DNA from: Gnetum montanum
Lineage: Eukaryota; Streptophyta; Gnetopsida; Gnetales; Gnetaceae
DNA length: 64,000 bases
Assembly (NCBI GenBank): GCA_015680685.1
Contig: MNCI01001065.1
Location: 683,728 to 747,727 of the forward strand
Direction of reading: 5' to 3'
Shown: positions 1 to 13,139 of the stretch, piece by piece
How positions within the stretch are numbered: the stretch's first letter is position 1
Layout of the letters: each line of letters opens with the position of its first letter
Position numbers and translations under genes: made by a program
The notes under the pieces: generated by a model
The model's database searches: none
The model's input: only the letters and a program-made list of their open reading frames with translations
Told to the model about the DNA's origin: nothing

Positions 1-249
1 GTACGTCACACTCGAATAAAGGTGTTGTACAATTACAAGCATCACACTGCGGGCATGCATTGGGAAAATATTCTAACTCCTACAGAAACAAAATGCAAGG
101 GCTTCTCTACAACTACTAGAAAGGTGCCTAAGTGCGACGGGTGCATGCTTATTTATAGGCTAGAATAGACGTTGCATATACGGGGCCGCATATACGCAGC
201 AGGCTTACCATATAGGGCCTAGTATATAGGGCCTGGTTAACCACGATTT
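1..249 (-). mobile_element. LTR fragment of the Athila-like family, inverted relative to copy A
   Basis: Read on the minus strand this matches the LTRs at 12072-12880 and 41019-41895. It shares the TATA-like stretch (plus-strand TTTATAGG near 154-161) and the CTCGAATAAAG stretch near 12-22. It is cut by the window edge on the left and stops at about 249, where plus-strand pol sequence begins in mid-domain. No target duplication is visible, so the junction looks like a rearrangement or a truncated insertion. Confidence 0.6.
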
Positions 250-2189
250 ATCACACACCAACCTAAAACTGTAAAAGACATCCGATCATTCCTTGGACAC
301 ACTGGCTATTATAGAAGATTCATTGAGAACTTTTCAAAGGTTGCAAAATCATTGGTTGAATTAACGAAAAAGGACATACCTTTTAAATGGACCAAAGAAT
401 GTGAGTTAGCTTTTCAAACTTTGAAACAGAAGCTTGTAGAAACACCTATTCTACAAGCTCCTGACTAGTCTAGACCATTCCACATAATGATTGATGCATT
501 CAACTATGCTTTAGGAGCTGTACTTACATAGTTAGATGACCAGAAATGACCCTACTACATTCACTGTGCAAGTCAAAGTATTGTTGGTGCACAACTCAAC
601 TACATCACAACAGAAAAAGAATTAATGGCTGTAGTGTTTTCACTAGAAAAATTTAGGCACTATGTATTGGGCTATAAGGTCTTTGTACACATGGATCATA
701 GTGCAATATTATTTCTAATGAATAAACCAATGGTGAGCCCTTGCATCATACGATGGCTTATGATCTTACAAGAGTTCAATTTTACAATGATTGATTGTAA
801 AGGCACCAGGAACGTTGTTGCTGATCATTTATCTCAATTAAGATGGGATAACAAAGAGGATGAATATCCACTTTCTGATTACTTTCCTAATGAATTCCTC
901 TTTGTAGGTGTAGTAAATAATTAATTAACCATGAAGAAAAATTGGTATAGTAGCATTCTTACCTATCTCCTTACACAAGAAACACCACAAGAGTTAGATG
1001 TTAAAAAGAAACAGTAGTTGCTACACCAAGCCAAGTATTTCATGGAAATCAATGGGCACCTTATAAGATATGTCTTGATGGCTTGGTTCAATGGTGTGTT
1101 CCCTATATAGATCAATTACAAGTTCGCCAAGATGCTCATGAGGATCCTTGTGGGGGTCATTATGCTGGGAGACGAAAAACCATTAAAATCTTACTTGTAG
1201 GATATTATTGGCCTACATTGTTCTAGGACACTCATCATTTTGTCTAATCTTGTAAGCACTCGCAACATGATCGGGGAATGATTTCTAGGATGGAGGGTCC
1301 ACAACAATGGATTCAACCTTTAGAACCCTTCAATGTATGGGAAATTAATTTTATGGGGCCTATTCCACCAGTTTCGAATGGAAAAGTTTGCATTGTTGTT
1401 GCTATTGAGTATTTCACAAAGTGCATAGAAGCAGCTGCTGTTATGGACTGTACATCATCTACCACTGCCCGATTTGTTCAACAGCAAATCATAAACAGGT
1501 TTGGTGTGCCTCGTGCACTTATTTTTAACAATGGTATTCACTTTACAGGTGTGACTTTCCAAAAATTGATGCAATGCTTGGGAGTCGAGCATAAACTGAC
1601 TACACTATATCATCCTCAAGCGAATAGTCAAGCCAAGGTCACCAATAGGGAGATTACCAAAATATTGACATGAACCACTAACAAATATAGGTGAGACTGG
1701 AGCACCAAACTGAACAATGCTCTTTGGGCATACCACTCCACATGGAAACTCCCTATAGGCTACTCTCCCTATGAGTTAGTGTATGGTAAACTTCCAATGC
1801 TTCCTATTCAAGCTAAGCTCTATACACTATCTACGGCATGTGATCTTAACCTTGACCTTAATCTAGTACAAAAAGAACAATTGATGAACCTTAACTTGCT
1901 AAATGAAAATTGATTAATTGCCCAGTCATTTAATGAATTGCACAAGGCCTTTAACAAACAACATCATGACCTAAGGATTAGGAAAGTTAAATATCAACTG
2001 GGAGATAAGGTTCTCTACTGGAATCCCACACATGTGCTACAACAAACTAAATTTCAAACATTGTGGGAAGGATCTTATATTATCCATGAAACCTTTCCTT
2101 CAGGGGCCATGATGATCTACAAACATGAGAGCTCAGATAAGAAATTGTTGGTCAACATCCAACCAAACCTTTCCATGAGCCTAGAATAG
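250..2189 (+). pseudogene. Copy A: Ty3 (Athila-like) pol remnant, RT end, RNase H and integrase
   Basis: The piece starts in the thumb of reverse transcriptase (SFLGHTGYYRRFIENFSK). RNase H follows (TTEKELMAVVFSLEKFRHY, then VADHLSQL near 814-840). The linker LSDYFPNEFLF is of the kind seen in Athila-type elements. Integrase then gives a degraded zinc region (CGGHYAGRRK near 1150) and a core from about 1290 (INFMGPIPP). The second core aspartate reads N (IFNNG) and the glutamate position reads K (NSQAKVTNRE), so it is dead. The integrase C-terminus ends near 2189. Stops interrupt it at several points. It is about as complete as copy B but keeps the zinc region that copy B lost. Confidence 0.85.
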
Positions 2190-4157
2190 CTAGTACCAGT
2201 ACTACCTTTGTTAGTGGACAACCCTACTTGTTATTTTGGATCTCCTCCTTCCAACTCAGTTGTGGGGAAGATGGCCATCGATGCTAACCATTCTAAGCCC
2301 TTAGCTCTTTTTTTTATTTTTTACACATCTTTTCAATTTTACTTATTTTTGTTTTACACCATCGTTCACATTTTTACTATTTCTTTGTTTGATTTACTTT
2401 CATTCGTTATATAATAAGTGCTCATGATGGTGGATTGTACTATAATGGTGTTGATTACTAATGTTTGGTTTTTACCTTTGACTCTTGATGTTGACACTAA
2501 GATATGGTTCTTTTGATAAAATAGGCAACGAGTCCACATTGTCCATTCATCCATTCAACTCTGTTTTCTCCCTTGGCTTTGGAACTATACTATCCCTTTT
2601 TCTAAATAAACTTATTAATGAATTGGTGGCTAGGTATTTTTCAAACCAAGGAAGGACTCAATGGTTGAAAAGAGTGTTATTTCAAGGGGATTCGATGCAC
2701 TTGTGCTGGCTATTCTCTTAGATACTTGGATGCTTTTCATGGGTTTTCCACCATTCCACCATTGACCAAACATTAGGAAGTTGAATGAATCAAATAAGTC
2801 TTTGCATGGTGTGGTTCTCACGTAAAAAAAGTGGGTGAGATTTCAAAGCACACCCCTTAGACATAATAACAAAATATGGGCTACAAACACTGGTTATGGC
2901 ACTAGAAAGACATGTTACCCATGCCTGAAGGTTCCCTGTAACTAAGGCCCTTTCTCAGTTCCTACTTCTCTATCTTTCTCTCCTTGGAATGGTGGTAACT
3001 CTATGAATGCATTCTTGTTACTTTAAGAGGACAAGTTGGTCAAATGTGTTGATGCGAGGTCATTGCATGTGATTTATTTGAATCTAGATTTGGAATGAAT
3101 TCTATTCAGTCACCTTAACCATATAATACACATGGGACTTTACACAACCATGCTCTTGGGATTTCATTCCATTTTCTCCTCTCCTTCCATATTTCTTCCC
3201 ATATTCCACCTCATTGTTGATTTTATGATCAGTCTATATCTTGGTTAAGGCATTATTCATTTTTGGTAACTTCTTGTGGGTAAGTTCTTAACCATTGTTC
3301 CATACATCATTCTTAGAGCCTACGGAATCTTTGGTTTGTGGGTTTGTCAGGGCATAAAAGGCATGAGCCTGCTTTGGGGAGGACTCACTAGCATTCTTTT
3401 TTTGTTGTGCAATTATTAAGTTCTTTCCCTTAAAAATTCTTTGCAATCAACCATTTCTTATTTCATCCCTATCCATGACATCCATTTTATTGGCTTCACC
3501 ATATTCCTCTCATCCTTCTTATTCTTTCAATTTTTCAATCTTATTGCTACCATAGGTTCACTTTTAGTTTTGGGGGCCTTGTCACAAATTTTTCCATTCT
3601 ATTACCTATCTCACCCCTACACCTTGGGTAGTTATTAATTAAAAACCTCTAATCCAGTATCTACCATACCCACAACCCAGCCAAGATACTTCATATCAAG
3701 GCAAGGTATTGACTACATTGTATCTTAGTTATCCTTGCTAATTCATGACTATGTTGTGTGTGTAGATGGTGACCATACAAACAATGGACTGGGATAGGAG
3801 GAAGCACTTGGGATGGACTGGAGTGGGAGTAGTTATGTAAGGAACACACTTCATCACATGGCTATGGATAAACAATGGAGTGCACAGTTTTGACATCAGC
3901 AGCAATGTGCCTCATTTTCTTTTCTCTCTCTCTCTTTCTCTTCAACTTGTCAAATGAAGGTCTGGATTTCATCCATGTACAGTTTTTACCACCATGGATA
4001 TGAACACCAATGTTGTAATATGTTTGTCGATCCATTCACCAGGCACTTTGAGTTTGTCACCCATGTCACCATCAGTTGTCATTCAGTCAATAATCCCATA
4101 CCTTCCCAATATTTTGTAAGGAACTCAAGGATGAGTTTTCATTTAGTCATGGGGGTA
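2190..4157 (+). mobile_element. Copy A 3' non-coding region and polypurine tract
   Basis: This 2-kb stretch aligns with 7601-9572 of copy B throughout, and its first part aligns with the minus-strand element (about 34880 down to 33340). I see no convincing protein; the short frames in it are not conserved between copies. It ends in CATGGGGGTA, the likely polypurine tract, directly before TGATGA of the LTR stub. The same tract precedes the LTRs at 9573 and, inverted, at 12880. Confidence 0.7.
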
Positions 4158-4219
4158 TGATGAACTATGATATTGGGGCCACAACATCACATCTGCGATA
4201 TCAGAGCCTACCAAGCGAT
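4158..4219 (+). repeat. 62-bp LTR stub joining copies A and B
   Basis: The sequence starts TGATGAACTATGATATT and parallels the first bases of the LTR at 9573. At about 4219, after AAGCGAT, it breaks off into the protease region of copy B. The rest of this LTR, the primer site and gag of copy B are missing. This is the scar of a deletion between two head-to-tail elements or of unequal recombination. Confidence 0.65.
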
Positions 4220-6640
4220 TGGATTAAAGTTGGCCATGTTGACTCATGGAAATTTTCTAATCTTGGAAGTCCTCTTATATATCTACAAATTGCTGGGAAT
4301 GAACAGTGCAAAGCTCTTTTGGATATAGGTTCTAGTGTTAACTTAATCTCTCAAGAAATGTATAAAGCCTAGAACTTGCCTCCACTAAAAAAGAGTAACA
4401 TACGTTTAGAGTTGGTCGACCAGTCCATCATTGTCCCATTAGGAGTAGTAGAGGACATTATCACCACTGTTTGTGGGTGGTAATATCCAGTCGAATTCCT
4501 AGTGATTCAAGTTAACAATAGAAAGGGGGACTTCCCAATCATAATGGAAAGAGCATGGTTAAGCACAATTGACGCATGCCTAGGAATACGTGATCTTTCC
4601 TTAGAAATATCAAAAGAAAACACATTTAGAAATAATGAGAAGAAGAAAGTTCCATGCATCATATACAGTGACATAGGGTGTAATTGTGTGCAGAAGTCTT
4701 GGTTTGTACAACATTTAGCATTGCCTAGATGCAACCAATGTGCATAAGTAATCAACATACAAGGATGCTTGTATCCAGCAGCCACAAGATAGGAAGGCAC
4801 CTAGTGGTTGACAAGTGACCAAGAGAGCAATTCAAGTATATGCATGAAACCAACTGAGAGTTTTACTTACACTTACATTGATAACATAGATACATTAGAG
4901 CAAGTCCATCATCAACTTTCAGATCTCGACATTGAAAGTATCAACTGGGGGAAGTTGGAAATCCTTGACAACTTTAAGCAAGAGCCCCTTGAGTTAAAAT
5001 TTTTGCCCATCGGTATGGAGTATACATTTCTCAAAAATGGAAAATCAATAATTATTAATGCTAAGCTCACTCCTCAACAAAAAGAGAGACTGCTAGAAAT
5101 AGTAAAAAAAATGGTCAAAAGCCTTTGCTTGGTCATATCAAGAATTAACTAGAATAGACCTTAGGATATGCCAGCATAGAATTTACATTGACCCCTCTAT
5201 GAAGCCTCGACAACAACCGTAGAGGCAACTGAACCTAAAGCTAAAGCGAGTGATTAAAGAAAAAATTGAATAACTTCTAAAAGTCAGGTTCATTTACCCC
5301 ATTGCTGATAGTGAATGGATTAGTCCCTTAGCCATTGTTCCCAAAAAGGGAGGTCAATGGAGGATGTGTACAGACTTTAGGCTACTGAATATGGCAACAT
5401 TCAAAGACCACTTTCCATTGCCCTTTGTCGACCAAGTCTTAGACAACATTACAGGGCATTGCTACTATAGTTTTTTGGATGGGTATAGTGGATACAACCA
5501 AATCCAAATAGCACTAGAAGACCAAGCCAAGACTACGTTTACAAGTCCTTGGGGGACATTTGCATAAAGACAGATGTCGTTTGGCTTGTGTAATGCCCCT
5601 GCAACATTTCAACATTTGGTTCTAAGTATCTTTCAACAACAAATAGGGAATGGTGTGGAGGTCTTCATGAATGATTTCTTCACCTATGGAGTGGACTTTG
5701 ATCAAGCATTGGACTAATTAGAGAAAGTACTAAAATGATGTATTGAAACCAATTTAAGGCTCAACTAGGAAAAAATCCATTTAATGGTCCAAGCAGGCAT
5801 AGTATTAGAACATAAGATTTCACTAATAGGGATAGAGGTAGACCCCGAAAAGATCAAAGTCATCTAAGGAATCACACACCAACCTGAAACTATAGAAGAC
5901 ATCTAATCATTTCTTGGATACAGTAGCTATTATAGAAGATTCATTGAGAACTTTTCAAAGGTTGCAAAACCATTGGTTGAATTAACAAAAAAGGGCATAC
6001 CTTTTGAATGGACCAGAAAATGTGAGTTAGCTTTTCAAACTTTGAAATAGAAGCTTGTAGAAACGCCTATTCTACAAGCTCCTAACTAGTTCAAACCATT
6101 CCACATAATGACTGACATGTCCACTATACTTTAGGAGCTGTACTTACATAGTTAGATGACCAGAAATGACCCTACTACATTCACTATGCAAGTCGAAGTA
6201 TTGTTGGTGCACAACTCAACTACACCACAACGGAAAAAGAATTAATGGTTGTTGTGTTTGCACTAGAGAAATTTAGGCACTATGTATTGGGCTATAAGGT
6301 CTTTGTACACACAGATCATAGTGCAATATGGTTCCTAATGAATAAACCAATGGTGACCCCTTGCATCATATGATGGCTCATGATCTTACAAGAGTTTGAT
6401 CTTATAATGATTGATTGTAAAGGCACCAAGAACATTGTTGCTGATCATTTATCTTGGTTAATATGGGACAAAAAAGAAGATGAATATCTGCTTTCTGATT
6501 GCTTTCCTAATGAATTCCTCTTTGTAGGTGTAGTAAATAATCAATTAACCATGGAGACAAATTGGTATAGTGGCATTCTTACCTATCTCCTTACAAAAGA
6601 AACACCACAAAAGTTAGACGTTAAAAAGAAATAGTAGTTG
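4220..6640 (+). pseudogene. Copy B: Ty3 (Athila-like) protease, reverse transcriptase and RNase H remnant
   Basis: Protease comes first, with active-site motif LLDIGSSVNLIS near 4315-4350. Reverse transcriptase follows from about 5240: ISPLAIVPKKGGQWRMCTDF, then PFVDQVLDNI and FLDGYSGYNQI. The catalytic box reads VFMNDFF near 5660-5680, with N where the family has D, so polymerase activity is lost. RNase H follows (6220-6470, VADHLSWL). Several stops and at least one frameshift break the frame. From about 5875 it runs parallel to copy A. Confidence 0.85.
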
Positions 6641-7600
6641 CTACACTGAGCCAAGTATTTCATGGAAATCAATGGGCACCTTTATAAGGTATGACCCGAT
6701 GGCTTGGTTCGATGGTGTGTTCTCAATATAGATCAATTACATATGGGGAATTTATTTTATAGGGCCTATTACACCAATGTCCAATGGAAAAGCCTACATT
6801 GTTGTTGCTGTTGACTATTTCACAAAGTGGACAGAAGCAGCTACTGTTATGGATTGTACATGATCTACCGTTGCACGATTTTTTCAATAGCAAATCATAA
6901 ACAAGTTTGGTGTGCCTCGTGCACTTATTTTTGAAAATGGTACACACTTTATAGTTGCAACTTTCTGAAAATTGATGCAACACTTGGGAGTCAACCATAA
7001 ACTGACTACATCATATCATCCTCAAGCGAACAGCTAAGCTGAAGTCACCAATATGGATATTACCAAAATATTGACACAAACCATTAGCAAATATAGGTGA
7101 GACTAGAGCACCAAACTGAACAATGCTCTTTGGGCATACTTCTCCACATGAAAACTCCCTATAGGCTACTCGCCCTATGAGTTAGTGTATGATAAACTTC
7201 AAATACTTCCTATTCAAGCTAAGCTCCGTACACTATCTACAGTGTGTGATCTCAACGTTGACCTTAATCTAGCACAAAAATAACAGTTGATGAACCTTAA
7301 CTTGCTAGATGAAAATCGAGTAGCTACCCTGTCATTTAACAAACTGCACAAGGCCTTTAACAAACAACGTCATGACCTAAGGATTAGGAAAGTTAAATAT
7401 CAACTGGGAGGTAAGGTTCTCGACTGAATCCCACACATGTGCCATAATGAACTAAATTTCAAATGCTGTGGGAAGGACCTTATATTATCCATGAAACCTT
7501 TCCTTCAAGGGCCATGATGATCTACAAACTTGATAGCCCAGATAAGAAATGTTTGGTCAACATCCAACAAACCAAACCTTTCCATGAGCCTAAAACAGCT
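6641..7600 (+). pseudogene. Copy B: integrase remnant lacking its zinc finger
   Basis: Compared with copy A about 220 bp are missing between 6740 and 6750 (copy A 1118-1337). The HHCC zinc region is therefore gone and the core starts abruptly at about 6748. Recognisable pieces are SNGKAYIVVAVDYFTKWTEA, then FGVPRALIF and LPIGYSPYELV, and the C-terminal segment LWEGPYIIHETFP near 7463-7500. Stops are frequent. It is a dead copy of the same integrase as at 1040-2189. Confidence 0.8.
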
Positions 7601-9572
7601 AGTACCAATACTACCTCTGTTGGTAGACAACCCTACTTGTTATTTCGAATCTCCTCCTTCCAACTCAGTTGTGGGGAAGATGGCCACCAATGTTAACCAT
7701 TCTAAGCCCTTAGCTCTTTTATTATTTTTTTTACACATCCTTTCAATTTTACTTATTCTTATTTTACACCATCGTTCATATTTTTACTATTTCTTTGTTT
7801 GACTTACTTTCATTCGTCATATAATAAGTGCTCATGATGGTGGATTGTACTATAATGGTGTTGATTGCTAATGTTTGGTCTTGACCCTTGACTTTTGATG
7901 TTGACACTAAGATATGGTTCTTTTGATAAAACATGTAATGAGTCCACAACATCCATTCATCCATTCAACTCTATGGTCTCCCTTGGCTTTGGAATTATAT
8001 TTTTGCTTTTTCTAAATAAACTTATTAATGAAATGGTGGCTAGGTATTCTTCAAACCAAAGAAGGACTCAATGGTTGAAAAGGATGTGACTTCAAGGGGA
8101 TTTGACACACTTGTGTTGGCTATTCTCTTGGGTACTTGGATGATTTTCATGGGTTTTCTGCCATTCTGCCATTGACCAAACATTAGGAAGTCAAATGAAT
8201 CAAATAAGTCTTTGCATGGTGTGTTTCTCACTTAAAAAAAAATAAACGGGTGAGAATTCAAAGCATACCCCTTAGACATAATAATGAAATATGGGCTACA
8301 AACACTGGTTATGGTACTAGAAAGACATGTTACCTATGCCTAAAGGTTCCCTCTAACTAAGACCCTTTCTTGCTTCCTACTTCTCTATCTTTCTCTCCTT
8401 GGAATGGTGGTGACTCTATGAATGCATTCTTTTTGCTTCAAGAGGATGGGTTACTCAAATGTGTTGATGTGAGGTCACTGAATGTGGTTTGTTTAAATCT
8501 AGATTTGGAATGAATTCTATTTAGTTACCTTAATCATATAATACACATAGGACTTTACACAACTGTGCTCTTGGGATTCCATTCCATTTTCTCCTCTCCT
8601 TCCATATTTCTTCCCATATTCCACCTCATTGCCACTTTTATGATCAGTCTATATCTTGGTTGAGGCATTGTTCATCTTTAGTAACTTCTTGTGGGTATGT
8701 TCTTAACCATTGTTCCATACTTCATTCCTAGAGCCTACGGACTCTTTGGTTTGTAGGTCTGTCAAGGAATAAAGGGCATGAGCCTACTTTGGGGAGGACC
8801 CACTAGCATTCTTTTTTCTGGTGCAATTTTTAAGTCCTTTCCCTTAAACATTCTTTGTAATCAACCATTTCTTGTTTCATCCCCATGCATGACATCCATT
8901 TTATTGGCTTCACCGTTGTTATTCCTCTCATCCTTCTTATTCTTTCAAGTTTTCCATCTTATTGCTACGGAGGTTTGCTTTTAATCGTGGGGGCCCTGTC
9001 ACAAATTTTTCCATTCTATTACCTATCTCACCCCTACACCTTGGGTAATTATCAATTAAAAAAATCTAACCTAGTATCTACCATACCCACAACCCTGCAA
9101 AGGTACTTCATATCGGGGCAAGGTATTGACTACATTGTATCTTATCTATCCTTGCGAATTCATGACTGTGTTGTGTGTGTAGATGGTGAACATACAAATA
9201 ATGGACTAGGATAGGAGGGAGCACTCAGGATGGACTGGAGCAGGAGCAGTTATCTAAGGAACACGCTTCATCACATGGCTATGGATAAACAACAGAGTGC
9301 ATAGTTTCGACATTGGCAGCAATGCGCCTCATTTTGTTTTCTCTCTCTCTTTCTCTCCAAGCTCTCAAATGAAGGTTTGGATGTCATCCATGTACAGTGT
9401 TCACCACCATGGATATGAACACCAATTTTGTAATATGTTTGTCGATCTATTTACCAGGCACTTTGAGTCTGTCACCCATGTCACCGTCAATTATCATTTA
9501 GTCAATAATCCCATACCTTCCCAATATTTTGTAAGGAACTCAAGGATGAGTTTTCATTTAGTCATGGGGGTA
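7601..9572 (+). mobile_element. Copy B 3' non-coding region and polypurine tract
   Basis: It is parallel to 2190-4157 over its full length, with scattered substitutions and small indels. It contains no supported gene. The last bases, CATGGGGGTA, form the polypurine tract in front of the 3' LTR. Confidence 0.7.
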
Positions 9573-10418
9573 TGATGAACTACGATATCAAGGCTGCAAT
9601 ATCACATCCACAATATCAGGTCTACGATATCGAAGCCTGTTAAGCGATATCAGACATCTGATTTTGGAACCTGTCTCATCACCTATAAATGAGAGGTGGG
9701 TGCACTTGGTTTGGCAATAGGTTTAATTTAGTCTCTTAGTCCCTTACACAAACTCTTGCACTTTTTCCTTCTCAGAGTTAGAATTATTTCTGAGTGCTCG
9801 TAGTAGGAGTCATAAAGCGAACGGATGTTTATTCGAGTATTGTGTACCTAAGCACACCTTATGTTCAGAAATAAAGATAAACTTTGTGATAAACCTTGCA
9901 GCATTTAGAATAAATTATCTCTTACCCTTAATGTTATTTAATGCTTTCTATAGTTAATTAATGTTTTCTCTCTCACCTTGTTAATACTCCCATGTAAGCA
10001 TACTCAGTATGACCACTTCGAGCATGCGTGGGACACTTGGTAACCCAATAACAATTAGCGGTTGGTAATCCCAATAGTTCTACACTGGTTCAGGATGTGT
10101 ATGACAAGTGGGAACAGATGCTAGTGTTAGGACTAGTTAAAACCTAGTTGGTTAATTAAATTAAATTAGTTACTTAATTACTTCACTTCTCCCTTTGTAG
10201 CACTAGGACATAAAACATAAAAACCATAAAAATAATATGCCTCAAGTTTACTTAATCATACAACGATGTCATACAAGTAAGGTTGGGAAGACAATGATTA
10301 ACTAACTTGTTCTTGTTCTGTAAAGGTGCATAAGTACCTAGTCCTTGGAATTCGACCGGATCGTGCATGGATGCTCGTATTTGTATGATTGATTGTAGGG
10401 ATACCTCGCCACTCATCA
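9573..10418 (+). mobile_element. 3' LTR of copy B
   Basis: The borders are TGATGA at 9573 and TCATCA ending at 10418, a perfect 6-bp terminal inverted repeat. Inside are a TATA-like CTATAAATG (about 9681-9689), an AATAAAG signal near 9870, and a tail shared with the LTRs at 10932, 62751 and, inverted, 12072 and 41019. The region just after the 5' border contains several GATATC-like units. No matching 5' LTR lies in the window. Confidence 0.8.
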
Positions 10419-10931
10419 ATTTGTATATTTTATGATTAATTATTGATATCCAATTATTTTTGAAATTTTTTCTTTCTATTAGTGATCATCCCTTTACAAG
10501 GATTTCACTATGTATATTTTATTCTTTATGCACATTTACTTATGCATATTTATTCTCTATCATACACATGATTATATAATATTCTATTTATGGAGCATTT
10601 TAAACCCTAACTATCATGTCCTCATTCCCAAATGGAGCCATTCCATCACAAAGATGGTGTCATTTTGTAATAAATGGGTGCTAATTGAAGCAAGATAAGA
10701 GGGTGACTAGCCTTCTGTTTTAGTTGATTATTGGCCTAAAAGTGGTGGCAATGTTGGATTACCTCCAAAGGATAGATACTGAAGGAAGACAACTCCAAGG
10801 AACCCTCAAAGCATGACCTACATATATTATTTCTAGATTAGTAAAGATTCTTTTTTATTTTCTTCTACATTTTTCCTATTGCATTCATTACGCATAATGT
10901 CAAATGTTGCATATATTTGACATTTACCATG
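10419..10931. other. Spacer, no gene seen
   Basis: AT-rich sequence between an LTR end and a solo LTR. The short frame at 10510-10698 has no recognisable features. The last five bases (10927-10931, CCATG) are the left target duplication of the solo LTR. Confidence 0.5.
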
Positions 10932-11827
10932 TGATAAATCTTTCTGTATCTTGACTATGACATCGTATCTACAATATCGTAGTTGTGCATATGTCATTGT
11001 TGATATAATAGTAGGTCCTCATCTCTACTATAAATACCAACCCACCTTCATGTCAAACAAACAACTTTGGTTCAACACTTAGGCAAATGCTTGTAGTTTG
11101 TTTATGTGATTTACACTTAGTAATATAGTGAATGCCTGCAGTGGTATGTTAAACAATTGTACGAAATCTTTGTTTGAGTGAATCATTCTTGGGCACAATT
11201 CATGGCCAGAAATAAAGATCAAGATTTTTTTCCATCATTATAGCATTTTACTAGTTTATTTTACTTTTAATTGGTTCATTTTTACTTAGCTTAATTACTA
11301 TCTTTTAGCATGTTTGCTTTTCTTAAGTTGTTTATAGTTCCTAAGTACTTTACTTTTCCATTATTCTTTAGTACAATAGTATAAGTACAACTAGTTTCAA
11401 ATGTATAGTGTAATCATTTGGTAATTCTAGTAGTGTTATTGCTTGGTTTGCCCAATAGCGTAACACTTGGTAACCCCAATGATGATTGCATAAGCCCAAG
11501 ATGTGAATAGTAAACTAAGAATAGATACTTATTACCTATAGGATAGACTAGTCTCTTTACTTTCATTACTCTTAGACTTAGATTTTATTGCTATGTTTTA
11601 ACCATGTTATTTTTAGTTTGAGTTGATAAGATCAACCTATCATATGCTTTACCAATAGTTAAACCATACAACTTGAACTTCACTAAATCAACATGAGAAG
11701 AGAATGATCACAAACTGAACATTAACTACTCGCATATTTACATTGTTCATCCATGGATTACAATGTGGTTACACATGAACACTTGTGACTTATATGGTAG
11801 GGTGTTGGAATACCCAATTGCTCATCA
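10932..11827 (+). mobile_element. Solo LTR of the Athila-like family with perfect target duplication
   Basis: It starts TGATAA at 10932 and ends CTCATCA at 11827. CCATG precedes it (10927-10931) and CCATG follows it (11828-11832), which fixes both borders. Internally it has the family's layout: a CTATAAATACC promoter motif near 11028, an AATAAAG signal near 11212, and the CACTTGGTAACCCC stretch near 11467. No internal element sequence is attached, so the element was probably removed by LTR-LTR recombination. Confidence 0.85.
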
Positions 11828-12071
11828 CCATGACATCTGGGAATAGGATGTCACAATTGGTTTTAGAGAAAACCACAACCTAAGAATTAATCAGAATCAA
11901 GAGCTATCTCAATCCAATGATGGACCATGAATCACAAACCATAGCTAGATGCGCATGAGGTCCGAGACAAATCATGCCAATCAAGAAAATGTATTTGAAA
12001 AGACTTCTATGAACACTTATGATCAAAATTCTATGAGATTTGACCATACATCCAAAAGAGAAATCAATTGC

Positions 12072-12880
12072 TGATGAGCAATGAGTAGACCCTATGCCCA
12101 ACCATACAAATCACTAAGCATTCACCCATGATCCAATTGAATTTCGTGGACTTATAGCCTTCTAAGTACATTGGTCTCTAAGAAGCAAAACTAACTATTA
12201 TAATCATTGTCTTCCCAATTACACTTGTGAAATGCAAAGGTATGGTTAAGTGCAACTAAGGCATATGATTTTTTTCATTTTTATGTATAAAATAAAATAA
12301 TTAAATTACAAATTAAATCTAACTAGCTACACCTAGCTAATCCTAACATAAGCATCTATTCTCACTTGCTGTAGACATCCTAAACACATTTAATGCTAGT
12401 GGATTACCAAATGTTAAACGTTACTGGGATTACCAAGCATCAAACATATGGTTGTACTTATGTGCTTAATTTATCACTATTTAATCTAGCTTAATTTAGC
12501 TTAATTACTTAAAGCATTAAAGGAAATTGCATAAAACATTAAATGCATAAATAAACAATTAATCTATTTCAAAGTGCTGCAAAATTATCAGAAAGTTCAT
12601 CTTTATTATCACACATACTACTGTGCTTAGGTATAACAATGCTCGAATAAAGATCTATACACTTTTTGACTCCTACTATGGGAACTTAGAAAAACATGCT
12701 AACTTTTAAGTAAGAAAACTACAAGAGCTCCACTACAACTATGACAAAAGATGTCATAAACATGGTGGATGAGTGCATATTTATAGGCAAAAATAGACAT
12801 TGCATTTCTGAGGCCACATCAACACATCAAATCCCACGTCAATGACACCTCATTGATGTAACCCTTAACGTGACTCATCA
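12072..12880 (-). mobile_element. 3' LTR of the minus-strand Athila-like element
   Basis: The borders are TGATGA at 12072 and TCATCA at 12880. On the minus strand the polypurine tract GTGGGGGTA (12889-12881) precedes it, which identifies it as the 3' LTR. A TATA-like TATAAATA lies on the minus strand near 12778-12785. It aligns with 41019-41895. Confidence 0.8.
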
Positions 12881-13139
12881 TACCCCCACAACTAAATGAA
12901 AACTCATCCTCAAGTAAACAAAAGGAGGAACAAGTTTCTTACAAAATTTTTGGGAAGGTATGGGATTATTAACTAACTACTAACATTCACAAGTACAAAT
13001 ACAAATAAATACTAAGTACCCGAGTGTATGGATTTACAATCATTACAAAATTTTAGTGTTTAGGATAACAAAATTGAACACTAGAACAAAATTGACAAAT
13101 AAAATTCCTTTGATGGTGCAAAGACAAAGAAGAAGTTCA

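Noticed and set aside
2208-2821. Several short frames in the 3' region of copy A, with counterparts at 7530-8231
   Set aside because: They are hydrophobic chance frames; the aligned copies differ by frame-breaking changes.
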